From Cyclina sinensis (lineage: Eukaryota > Mollusca > Bivalvia > Venerida > Veneridae), in contig JAAONU010000123.1 of the NCBI GenBank assembly GCA_012932295.1, forward strand, positions 5,828,001 through 5,892,000: DNA of 64,000 bases. Direction: 5' to 3'. Below the pieces are notes generated by a model, which saw nothing but the letters and a program-made list of their open reading frames with translations, did no database searches and was not told the DNA's origin. Shown here piece by piece: positions 1 to 11,666 of the stretch (position 1 is the first letter of the stretch; each line of letters opens with the position of its first letter). Position numbers and translations under genes: made by a program.

Positions 1-3000
1 CGTCTGTGACTAAATAAACCACAGATAGAGAGAATAAATGCACAAAAAGCAAGAAATGTGGTATCTTTTTTTCTAAATGGAAGAATCAGATTCTAAATCA
101 CCTTGACAGTGATTTGTGCCGGATCCTTGGGTCTTTTTCGCGACAAGTCATCTTAATTTGAGGAACATTTGTGGCAAATTATATCAAACCTTTTTGAAAA
201 GTGAGTGAGTAACAGAAAAGATATAAACGTACAGGTAGACATTATTCCATATTATTTCTCAGGACAGTTTGACTGACAGACAGGCAAAGGGGCTGTTTGC
301 AACATCTTGCCTTTGTATGGTGAACTCTTAGTATGGTGAGTTTTGGCACAGATAAGGTAGGTATAACATGATATCCTGTGATATACCAGGAAGTCACAAA
401 GTGGATCCGAACATGCAGACTGGCAGTGTAATAAATTATTTGGACAATGATTTGTGACTGGTTCCAGGTTTTAATTGTGACACGTCTGAATGTAAAATGA
501 AGTGTTACAAAGCGGACACGATTGTACAGGGACGGACGGTGCGATTACTGTATGCCTTTTAGCAAGAAGATTTATCTTCACTCTTATTATGACCATTATT
601 CAAATAGAAGAAAACGAATTCATGAATATAACTAGAAAAAGCAATGCCATTAAAGAGTTAAGTAAAATTACAGAAATTGAACTTGACAATGCTCATATAA
701 TACAGCAATCATTGCACAATAATATTTCTTTTATATATGAGACTGCCAAAGAAGCAGTTTTATGCGACATGTCATTTCCATTTAAATGTCTTTTCTCCCA
801 CTAATATCTTCATTCTGTATCATTGACCAAAATCAAACGATATTGGAAAATTTTACAACCCATTTATAGTTTCGGTACATAGGCAAATCTGAACGCAGCA
901 GGTTACTGATTCAAGGGTATTTCTCTCCGTCAAAATATTTCTGCAGTACCACGAAGGAAGATTACAATACAACAATTTATCCTAAACACTTCGCTTACTA
1001 ACAGAGTTCATAAGTTAACCGTAGCCAATATTTACCATGGAAGCAGTTTGAAATATTTTTGAAGCAGTTCACCAGACAAGATTTTAGAGCTTTCGGATTT
1101 GTGGTTTTAGGCATGAAGATAACCAATTTTTTCGCTATGTATTTCTATGTAAAATATGTGCCCGCAGGCAGTGCAAAAGATGGTTGTAAAATTTGATCAA
1201 TATTACTAGATATCCACTAGTAAATTCTTCTCTGTGATTTTAGTTCTAGGCAATAGAATTTAAAAGATTTTCTTAATATTTCTGTGTTACAGATGTGAAC
1301 CCTTCTAGTGAACAGCTGAAATAAGCAGAGGGGCATACATTGAAATATCTTGCAAAATGTTCACTTAACTATATATTTATTTTCAGAAGCTCAGGGAAAT
1401 ATTTTCAGACATGAATTTTAACTTTTGACTTTATGAATCTAACGTTGGCGTGGAGCCAATGATAGTACCAGGGTAAAAGCTTGAGCTCTACTTGGCAATG
1501 CTTTATACAAAATGTCATACAAATGTTTGGGTTCTTGAAGTTTCAGACTATTTGACAACCAATGTGGGAGAAAATTATGATCTCAGTGGCATAATTTGAT
1601 CAATACGGATACATGTCCGTTAAAGCTTCATACACAATTTCAGAACTCTTGGCTTTATGGTTTCAGACTGAAAATATTTCAAGTTTTTCTTACGTATTTC
1701 TTCAAACATGTGACCTTCTGGCAGCAAATAATGATCTTAGAGACACAATTTAAAAATACTGTTAGAAGTCTACTGACGCTGCACTTAGCAAAACTTCAGA
1801 ACCCGAGGCATGTGGTTTCAGATAGATTTTATTGATATTTCTACAAAAAGATATGTGACATTTTATGCAAAATATGACCTCAGAGGAATAATATGGAAAA
1901 AAATCTATATAGAAGGCCACTTGACAATACAACATACCAATTTAAGAAGTTTCAACCTTAGATAAGAAGGACTGCGATGAAAGTTTGCCGAAATAGGTTG
2001 TAGTACAACAACTGATTGGAGCCAATGATAATTCAAGCCCTGTATTTGTCCACTACGCATTGCTTCAAGCAAAAGGTCATATTTTTTGTTTTCAGACAAG
2101 CAGATTTTAATAGATTTTTAAAGATATTTCTGGGCAGAACATATGACACTTTCGGCGGGACAAATTAAGTCTCCGATGAATAAAACGATAAATCTTTATA
2201 CAAGGTCACAAGACAATGCAAAATACCAATTATAAGCAGTCTCAACTAAACAGTTTCAGATAAGAAAATTCTAAGAAAAGTTTCTCGATATTGGTCGTAG
2301 TCTAACACCTGATTGCCGGGTGATGCTTGGAATTATCCTTGGGACAAAGTTTGAGCAATCTTGATACAGTCACTATGCATAACTTTGTAACTTGTGGTTT
2401 CACACAAGAGGTATTTTTAAAAAATTCCGATATGTTTCTATATGTAAAACAAGTTACCCTCCCCCACCCTTTCGGCGTGTGGCTAAAACGACAGCTTTGG
2501 GATATTTTGAACAATCTTATTAGAAGTTCATTTAACAATGAAATAAACCAAATTTCAACTTGGTTGCGTTTGGCAGAAGATTTTATTATGTTAAAGTCTG
2601 AAAATCATCTGTAGCCTAGGGTAACCAATATCACCACCTATAAAACTCAATATTCTTGGGCTTGTAGTTTCAGATTAGAACAATTTAAAGAGGTACCTAT
2701 GTATTTGTTTGTAAAATATGTGATCCCTAGGGGCGGGGGCAGGGCCAAAAAGTGAATCTTGAGAAACATAATTGAAACAACAAAGGTTCACAAGTTAATA
2801 CTTTATACCAACTTTTAAGCAATACATTAGGTTACATCTGTTATTTGTTAAGGCATGCATGCTCTTTAAAACTGTTTCAAGTGAAAATAGATTAAACAAA
2901 TCATGGTTTAACATGCAGTATAACACTGACTGCAGATAAGTGATTACTGGTTCTTTACATCAAATGTATATCGTCTATTCTCGTAGAGAATTTTATATCT

Positions 3001-3010
3001 TCTCATTTTC
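1..3010. repeat. Gene-free region with degenerate ~200-bp dispersed repeat units
   Basis: No supported gene. From about 1430 to 2740 a diverged unit recurs: a colour-like series of phrases such as ttgacaatgc, ccaattt, gtttcagata(a/g) and atgtgaccc. The same family appears at 5840-6740, 10130-11100 and 29630-29900. Open frames at 502-804 and 2327-2614 look random. Bases 1-1400 show no clear structure. Confidence 0.5.
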
Positions 3011-6000
3011 ATTTTAGTATTTGAAACAAGTCTTCACTAAAATGCATAAAAATATAAGAAAAATCTAATAACAGTTAATGATAAAAAGTTGCAACAATCG
3101 TAAAGCATTCTGGAATTGTAATACCATCTGAACAACTGAAAGTCCGGTGATAACATTTGATATCTCCTCTCATTCAGAATAATACCCAAAGGGACTGCAG
3201 TATTTGGCAGATAAGACCTTAACAAATTTTAGAAGTTATCATCTGCTGACTACTTCCCCTGAGAAAATTAATTTTATTTATGAAAGGCAGAACACAAAAA
3301 TAAATCCATTCTTCCTTTTAAACAACATAATTGTATTATATATGAGGATATTCAGAATGGAATGTATATCTCAGTTTCCTAAGGACACTCTAATTTGCAA
3401 ATTTCAGCTAGCTGTCAAACAGTCTTACAGGTTCTTTTTTGTCAGCTAATTATCTAATGACATCAAATGAATATATAATACTTACAAGTTAGTCTTCCCA
3501 CTGTAAGACGTCAATCAATTCTCTCAATGAGATATAAACTTAATACGATCAGATGTTACCGAAGCTAACCAAATGACAATCTCAACACGTCGGATGATTG
3601 ATATTTTTTTATGACTGATGTTCTTTACATAACAGCTGCAAGAAAAGCAATAACAAAAAAACATCAAATGTAATTATCTAGAAAATTACACCATCATAAT
3701 CATTATGTATGGTTCTAGAACACTTACTTTTCTTTATTTCTGTAGAAAGTGTCAATAAAATTGACGTCGATTACTTCTGAAGACAAAAATCTTAAATTTC
3801 CAACGGCTTTCATTCTTACATTTTCGTGTGATGTTAATAGTTTATACATTTGTTTATATACTCAATAAAGGAAATCATCAAGATACACATAAAATATTAA
3901 AGCTTTCAATTACTTTGCTCTCTGAAGTAGACAACAGAAGCGTTTGTTTTACGCACTTCCTGTCTGAAAGAATTGCCAGTCACATGCAATTTGTTGAAAT
4001 AGATGCGTTATATTTCCTTATCCAGAAAACATCTTTTCAAATTAGTGCAGCCAGTGACAAAAGCATTACTTTTTCACAACACTGCAGACAGCACGGTCTA
4101 CTAAGATAACGTCTCTAATGGTTGCGTAAATCTTGCCCTCAAATCTAAAACATTTCTAAGATACAACAACAAGGTCACATGAACTGTAAAGGACGTTTCA
4201 CATTCTAGGAAATAAAGTTAACCACCACAACATTGTTATTTTGTAGCCTTCAAATAAACAACAATCTTCAGAGATTTTTGATCCTTTTACAACAACCTCC
4301 ACGCCGTAAAAATTGATTTTGATTTCTTTTCGCACTAACTTTATGCCATTTTCTTACTAAGAAATGTTAAAATCTAAGGATCAAGTTCACATGACCATTC
4401 AGGTTTAAAGGATAACATTTCAAATCTAATTCACCAATCATAGATATTATTTTACCTTTCAAATTCAGGACAATATTTCGAGATATATTATTTTACCTCA
4501 ATATTTTGAGCCTGCATTCAATAGCTGGATCTGTAATGTCATCATGTGTTATTTGGGATCAAGAAAACCATTCAGTTTTAATGATAATGTTATACTATAT
4601 GGCTATGCATGCAGGGTTTCTTTGTTTCAACTTGTTCGAATATCTGAAAAATATATCATCCAGAATTATATAGGAATATTTTCAGAAAATATAGGACAAC
4701 AGAGAAGAAGTTGGTCTATTGCATGTTGTTTTCCATCTGTTTATATAAGTCACCGATACATGATAAGCAAAGACACTTAGATGATAATGTTTTGGACATT
4801 GCTCATTACAAATAACTCATCTTTTCATCCAAAAGGCTCAGGACCATAGATTAACCTTTGCGACAAATGTGGTTATATTACCAGTTAGAGGACCAAATTT
4901 TGGTTGTTACATTTGAACAATTCATTGCAATGTTTTACGCTTGGTTTTGGTCATTTTAGTCTCAGTGTCATTGCCATTGACCTTAGTCACCTAAAATTCC
5001 AACCCAAGGGCAAATGTCCATGAATATCTATGATATCAACACTATGGTGGAAAATAGAAAACATGTTTTAGCCTCGGTGACCTTGACCCCAGTGAACGGC
5101 AGAGATTCATGCAACGTGCCTTTGTACCAAAATATGTAAGATATCGGTCAATAAATTAAGGCCCTTTCATGAAAAGTAAAAAAAATGCTACTTTTATTTA
5201 GCCTCGGTGAGTTAGTTTTGATCCCAGGGCCAAGTTTACACTTTTAAAATCTATTTTTAGCTCCTGTGGCCGAGATCTGCTATGGACTAAAACCATTTGA
5301 ACAACTTTGACAGAGCTTTATGCAAAGAACAATACAGGCAAGTTTTATCGAATTTGTTCTTGATCTAGTGGTTTCAGAGGAGGTGTTCTTTGAGGTAATA
5401 GTGGACGGATCCTAAAAGTTCACTTGAACACTATGTGCTCAGGTGAGCTAAAAAGTATGGAAGCCATTCTCCTGTCGATGTTATGTATTCACCACAGTCT
5501 CTTTAACTATTAACCAATTAAGATGACCGACACAGACAACCTCTGTAGGTTAACATTTTAAAGGACATTCTATTTTTTGTCTAACAGTTTTTTGTTGTTG
5601 CTTTTTTTGTAGGGCGGGGGATCTTAACACAGACAAAGTAAGTAGTGATATTCACAGAATGATTCATCATTTCAGCTATTGAAGCTGTTACGTAATGAAT
5701 GTTGTTAAGTTAAATTCAAATTCTCGAAGTATATTGTTTACCCTACTAGAATGTCTATAAACAAATCGAGAATAAGACCTGAGCTCAGTACAAATAAGGA
5801 AAAAAGAAAGAAAATGTCACAACAATTAAGGCATACAGTTCCAGACAAGACGATTTTCAAAGATTAAATATTTTACAAAAAGGACCCCGAGGTGGGACTA
5901 ATTTTGACCCTAGAGACATATTTTGAACAAACTTGGTAGAATTTTATTAGACTATGCAACACATAAAATACTAAAGCTGTAAGGCACAAGGTTTCAGAAA

Positions 6001-7440
6001 ATAAGATTTTTAAGTCCTACCTTTATAAGCCTATGTAGAATCAGGTGACACAAAGCGAAAAAACGGAAATACGACATGGCGTAAATCATCCTTCATAAGT
6101 GACCCAGAGTCAGGGAAGAGAAGACCCCAATGGCATAATTAGAACAATCTTTGTAGAGTACATTTAATCGATGCTCAATGCAAAATATCTAAGGTCTAAA
6201 GGTTACTGTTTCTTATAAGAAGATTTTCAAAGATTAAATATTTTACACAAATAGGACCCCCGGGGTGGGGCTAATTTTGACCCAAGGGATAAACTTGGTA
6301 GAGGTCTAAAACACGGAGCTTCATGTTGAGTCCCTGAACTTAAAGCTTTGTGGTTTCAGACAAGCAGTTGTTATAAGATTTTCTTCTACACTTCTATGTT
6401 AAATATCTGACCCCGTGGGCGAGGTCCCATGGACATTATTTGAACAAACTTGTCAGAGGTCCATTAGACAATGCTACACACTAAACTTTAGACCTTAGGC
6501 TCAGCAGTTTTAGATTTTTAACGATTTCACTCTTAATTTTCTTTTAGTTATAAAACATGTGACCACTAAGACTGGGCCAATAGTGATCTTAGGGACATTA
6601 TATGAACAAACTTGGTAGAGGTCTACTAGATAATGCTTCATGCCAAATTTGATAACTCTAAGCCTTATGATTTCAGACAAGAAGATTTTCTTATATTCCT
6701 CTATATTTCTATGTAAAACTTGTGACGACCCGGGCGGAGCCAAAAGTGTCCTTTCGTTAACTTAAGAAAGTATTACCATGTGACTTTACTACTGTACAAA
6801 CGCACTAAGTTTCATTGCATTACACCATCTTCTCCCGACCCCTGGCCACAAAAATCCAATAAAAATAACTACGTTTGTGGGGGTTAAATGAATTTCTTAC
6901 CATTTAACTATTATATTACGTAATTTCTGTATAATCTAATACATTACAATTGTAAATTATTGTACTATGTACAAGCTGGTACTATATTCAGTCCAAACTC
7001 AGTTAATCAAATACAATGTACATGTACTTCAGTCACACAGCCCTTAAAACAGACCGTTTAATAAATCGTGTAGAATATCTGGCGAGTATTTTATAAGACA
7101 TTTTGAAATAAGTTAAAGGAATGCTTTGTGTTCTATATTGTATTATATTAAACAGTGAACTGCCTTTTGGCTAAAAAGGGTAAAGTTCCAATTAAAATGG
7201 CTAACAAAATAAGTTCTGAATTATGTAAACCAGTATTTACTTACAAATGAAACCGTTACTTGTTAGTGGGTTATGAATCAATTCAAGCAACTTATCATTA
7301 TACACAATACCAATTAAATGGAAATATAAAGTGAAATACTGATTTTTACAGCAACAAAATATATGAAATTTGAAATCCATTTGTCAAAAATAAGGCTAAA
7401 AAACAAAATATGCTATAGGTTGTACTGTCATTTAATTTTA
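3010..7440. repeat. Segmental duplication, copy 1
   Basis: This block is colinear with 7440-13270. Matched landmarks are TAACAGTTAATG near 3070 and 7770, TGGGATCAAGAAAACCATTC at 4554 and 9604, GAGCTAAAAAGTATGG at 5446 with its counterpart at about 11700, and AGAAAGTATTACCATG at 6764 and 12331. Parts of it (3120-3650 and 3840-4100) also match the SLC2A13 intron/exon region at 30520-30990 and 34930-35235. It contains no intact gene. Confidence 0.85.
3486..3640 (-). pseudogene. Decayed copy of the SLC2A13 TM8 exon (duplication copy 1)
   Basis: Shares GAGATATAAAC and TGTTACCGAAGCTAACCAAATG with the real exon 30796-30959 on the same strand. An internal deletion of about 16 bp breaks the frame. 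The splice acceptor region (ACAGCTGCAAG) is altered, and flanking intron sequence is also duplicated. Confidence 0.85.
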
Positions 7441-7600
7441 GTATATGTAATTGGAAAGCTCTTGACTAAAATGCCTAAAAATATAAGAAAGAGAATATAT
7501 ATCAAAAACATACTCATACGTTACAATAAACACTCTATTATGTAAACCTCCAGTAACATAAAAAATATCACTTGTTACTGCTTAATGCATTGTCATTGAA

Positions 7601-7742
7601 AAAAATAGGATAGAATAGAGAGAATAAAATAGGATAGAATAGAGAAAATAAAATAGGATAGAATAGAGATAATAATCAGGATAGAATAGAGAGAATAAAA
7701 TAGGATAGACAATAGAGAATTAATTGGGATAGAATAGAGATA
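7601..7742. repeat. ~22-bp minisatellite
   Basis: About six copies of a purine-rich unit, ATAGGATAGAATAGAGAGAA and variants. It lies near the junction of the two large duplicated blocks. Confidence 0.9.
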
Positions 7743-7840
7743 TATAACTACAAAGCTCAATCATTAATAACAGTTAATGGTCAAAAGGTTGCAACAATTG
7801 TAAAGGAATATTTTATTCAACACCAGTACTTTATTTCATT

Positions 7841-7975
7841 AACATTTAATTAATTTTATTTATTGTGCAGGTCACAAGATATGTAAACATTTAATTAATT
7901 TTATTTATTGTGCAGGTCACAAGATATGTAAACATTTATTTAATTTTATTTATTGTGCAGGTCACAAGATATGTA
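7841..7975. repeat. 45-bp tandem triplication
   Basis: Three nearly identical units, each ending GTGCAGGTCACAAGATATGT. They differ by one or two bases, which suggests recent expansion. Confidence 0.95.
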
Positions 7976-8394
7976 TTGTTTTCTTCAGTTTTGCTGCCAA
8001 TAAACGTTGCATTTTGAAATTTAAATACCTTTCAAACAAATTGATTGAGAAAATTGAAAGGCAGTTAAGTTGAAACATTCAATATCTCCTCTTATTCAGT
8101 AAGATATCCAAAGGGACTGCAGTATTTGGTAGATAAAACCTTCATAGATTTTGTTAAGTTATAAGAAATTTATCACTTACTTCCGTTCTGTTACTTCTGA
8201 AAAACGGAAGATAAGAAATTTGCAGCAAATTTGTAGTGTAGACAGCGACATTCAGAACGGAATGTATCTCAACTTCCCCGGGACTCTTATGTCTGCGAGT
8301 TTCATCTAGATGTCAAACAGTCTTGCAACTTCTCTGTTTGTCAACTCGCTTTATATCATCAAATGAATATATAAAACTTACATGTAAGTTTTCC

Positions 8395-8507
8395 CAGTGA
8401 TAGACGTCAACCAATTTTTTCACTGAGATATAAACGAAATATAACTATGTTACCAATCGGATGCTTGATATTTTTATGACTGATGTGACTAACATTATAC
8501 CTGCAAG
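8395..8507 (-). pseudogene. Decayed copy of the SLC2A13 TM8 exon (duplication copy 2)
   Basis: Aligns with 3486-3640 and, more weakly, with the real exon 30796-30959 (shared blocks agacgtc, gagatataaac, atgttacc, and acctgcaa at the acceptor). More bases are deleted than in copy 1, so it cannot encode TM8. Confidence 0.75.
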
Positions 8508-9314
8508 AAATTCACGAATGAAAAAGACATCAAGGGTTTTATTCTAGAAGATAACACCATCAGAATAAGTATTTATGGTGCTAGAACACTTCCCTAATTT
8601 TTTTCTGTAGAAATTGTCATTAAATTTAGGTCGATAATATCTGAAGACAATAGTCTTAAATTTCAAACCGATTTTATTCTTACATTTCGTGTCATTTTAA
8701 TAGTTTATACGATTGATTGACGAAGTAACCAAGATACACATGAAATATTAAAGATTTCAATTATGTTACCTTCTGAAACAGACAACATAAGCGTTTATTT
8801 TACGTACTTCATGACTAAAAGAATTGCTAATCCCATGCAATTAATTGAAATGCATGCGTTATATTTCCTTATCCAGAAAACAAGTATCAAGTAAGTGAAG
8901 ACAGCGGACAAAAACATTTCTTTTTTTACAACACTACAGACAGCACGGTCTACTTAAATAACGTATCTAATGGTTGCGTAAATATTGCCCTTAATTCCAA
9001 AACAGCTCGAAGAAACAACAGCAAGGTCGCATTAACTGTAGAGGACGTTTCACATTCTAGAAAATACTGATAACCACCTTAACATCGATTTTTTATTGCC
9101 TTCAAATAAACAACAATCTTCTGAGGTTTATGTTCCTTTTGCAACAACTTCCACGCCGTAAAATAATTAGAATGAATTTATGTTTTCGCACTAACTTTAT
9201 GCCATTCTCTTGCTAAGAAATGTTAAATTTCTGATCTCAAAACTAATGATAATGCTCACATGACCATTCATGTTTAATAAGATAACATTTAAAATCTAAT
9301 TCGCCAATCATAGA

Positions 9315-9560
9315 TATTATTTTACCTTTTAATGTTCAGGACATTATTTCGAGATATATTATCTATCTGTCAATGTTCCGGACAATATTTCGAGATATAT
9401 TGTTTACCTGTCAATGTTCAGGACAATATTTCGAGATAAACCATTCACCTGTAAATGTTCTGGGCATTATATCGAGAAATATTATTTACCAGTTAATGTT
9501 CAGAACAATATTTCGAGATATATTATTTTACCTGTCAATGTTTAGGACAATATTTCTAGC
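9315..9560. repeat. ~40-bp tandem array
   Basis: About six units built on CAATGTTCAGGACAATATTT and CGAGATATATTATTTTACCT. The matching place in duplication copy 1 (about 4446-4510) has only about 1.5 units. Confidence 0.9.
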
Positions 9561-11321
9561 CTGCATTCAATACCCGGATTTGTAAAAGTCATCATGTGTT
9601 ATTTGGGATCAAGAAAACCATTCAGTTCTAATGATAACGTTATACTATATGGCTATGCATGCAAGGTTTCTTTGTTTCTGCTTGTTTTAATATCTGGAAA
9701 ATATATCATCCATTATTATATAGAAATATTTTCAGAAAATATAGGACAACAGAGAAGAAGTAAGTCTATTGCATGCTGTTTTCCTTCTATTTGTAGAGAT
9801 CTGACAATAGAGAAATATAACACTTATACATCATTAACAAAAAGACTTATAGATTAGGATTTTTTGACATTGTTCATTACCAATAACTAGTATTTTCATC
9901 CAAAGACTCAGGACCATTGATTAACCTTTGCGACAAATAGAGGACTTATTTTTGTCAAGTTATATTTAAACAGTTTCTTGCAATGTTTTAAGCTTAGTTT
10001 TGGTGTCTTATGAGAGGGGACTTTAATACACCCGGCGTTCGTCCGTCTGTCCGTAAAATCTGGTCGATGCAATCCCTCAACAAGAGGACCATGATGGCCT
10101 TTCTTATCGCTCACTTGAGTACAGCTGCAACAACTTTCAATCGCATACCAAATATCTAGACTCCAGGTCTTGTGGTTTCTGAAAATAAGATTTTTTTAAA
10201 GCTTTACCAATGTCAGTCTATGTAAAACCAAGTGACCCTTTGGTTGGGGCCAATTTGGATTTTTTAGCCTCAGTGACCTTGACCTCCGTGACATAAAATC
10301 CAACCCAAGGGAATATGTCCATGGTACATACATACCAAATATCTAAGATATCAGTTTGACATTTTAATTATCTAAATATAGAAATCAGTCAATAAATGAA
10401 AACACAAATAGAAAAGTCTGTTTTTAGCCTTGGTAACCTTGACCCCAGTGAACGCAAGATTCATGCAACGTGCCTATATACCAAATTTCTAAGATATCGG
10501 TCAATAGACTTTTTTAAGAAAAGCAGAAAAGTCTATTTTTATTAAGCCTCGGTGACCCAGGGGCAGGGCCAATTTTTACCCTAGGGCCAAGATTTGAACA
10601 AACCTGATAGAGGGCTACTAGGTCATGATACACATCAAATATCATAAAACTAGGCTTTGTTGTTTCTTACAAGATTTTGAAATAATTTTCCTAAGCAAGT
10701 CTTTAAAAAATAAAGTGACCATTGGGGAGGGTTAATTTTGACCCCAGGAGCATAGTTTAAACAATCTTGGTAGAAAATTTCTAGATGATCCTCTATGGAA
10801 AATATCTACCCCTTTAGGGCCTTGGAATTTCATGGAAGAGTTTTCCCTACATATACCTATATAGCAGTATTTGTAGAGGACCTCTAGGTGATTCTGTATG
10901 CCAAATATCAAACCCCAAAGCATAAGATTGAAATTTACCTATATAAGCCTATATAAAATAATGTTGCAGATGGGTTGTGGCAAATTTTTACCCTAAGGCC
11001 ATGATTTGAACAAATTTGGTTGCGGTTCATTATATGATGCTTCATACCAAATATCTAAACCTTCGGAGAAGAAGACTTTTTGAAGTTTTCACTTTTATAA
11101 TCTATTTCTAGCTCCTGTGGTCGAAATCTGCAATGGACTGGGACCATTTGAACAAATTTGACAGAGCTTTGTGCAAGGAATATTACAAGCAGGTTTTATC
11201 AAATTTGTTTTAGTAGTTTCAGGAGGTTTTCTTTGAAGAAATTGTGGATGACAGACAGCATTCAAAAGCTAATGTAGCCGGGTACAGGTTTATAGGTGAT
11301 TAATTGATAAGGCAGAACCGC

Positions 11322-11395
11322 GTGGCTTGGTAGCTCAGTTGGTAGTGTCCGCCCTGTAAGTGGAAGGCCCTGGGTTCGAGTCCCGGTCGAGCCAC
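11322..11395 (+). ncRNA. tRNA-like module in the 5' LTR
   Basis: The ends GTGGCTT and GAGCCAC can pair as a 7-bp acceptor stem. It has the A-box TAGCTCAGTTGG and B-box GGTTCGAGTCC. Compared with the 3' LTR it lacks two bases after the A box, so it is unlikely to make a working tRNA. Confidence 0.75.
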
Positions 11396-11590
11396 GATAT
11401 TTCACCACCTGTTACATTTGGGGCCCAACGTAAATAACCTACGTTATAATTTGGCTACTGCTTCGGCACCTCATGAATGTTTCACAATATTCTCTGTGAC
11501 TCTGAGAATTCGGGACGAATTCTAAATTTGGAGGGGGTATATGTAGCCAGGTACAGGTTTATAGGTGATTAATCGATAAGGCAGAACTGT

Positions 11591-11666
11591 GTGGCTTGGT
11601 AGCTCAGTTGGTAGAGTGTCGGCCCTGTAAGTGGAAGGCCCTGGGTTCGAGTCCCGGTTGAGCCAC
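11591..11666 (+). ncRNA. tRNA-like module in the 3' LTR
   Basis: 76 nt with a 7-bp acceptor pairing (GTGGCTT with GAGCCAC), D-arm TAGCTCAGTTGGTAGAG and T-arm CTGGG-TTCGAGT-CCCGG. The anticodon stem pairs poorly and two extra bases sit before the 3' acceptor strand. It is therefore tRNA-derived rather than a functional tRNA. Confidence 0.75.

Noticed and set aside
4544..9857. Paralogous frames at 4544-4780 and 9594-9857 as a gene family
   Set aside because: Both are within the duplicated non-coding block, they end at different places, and the reading frame is not better conserved than the DNA.
10012..10075. Start of a gene near the GC-richer ACACCCGGCGTTCGTCCGTC
   Set aside because: It matches the style of dispersed-repeat leaders in bivalve DNA and is followed directly by repeat units.
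11591..11666. Functional tRNA gene
   Set aside because: The A and B boxes are good, but the anticodon stem pairs poorly, there are extra bases before the 3' acceptor strand, and it sits inside an LTR present twice.
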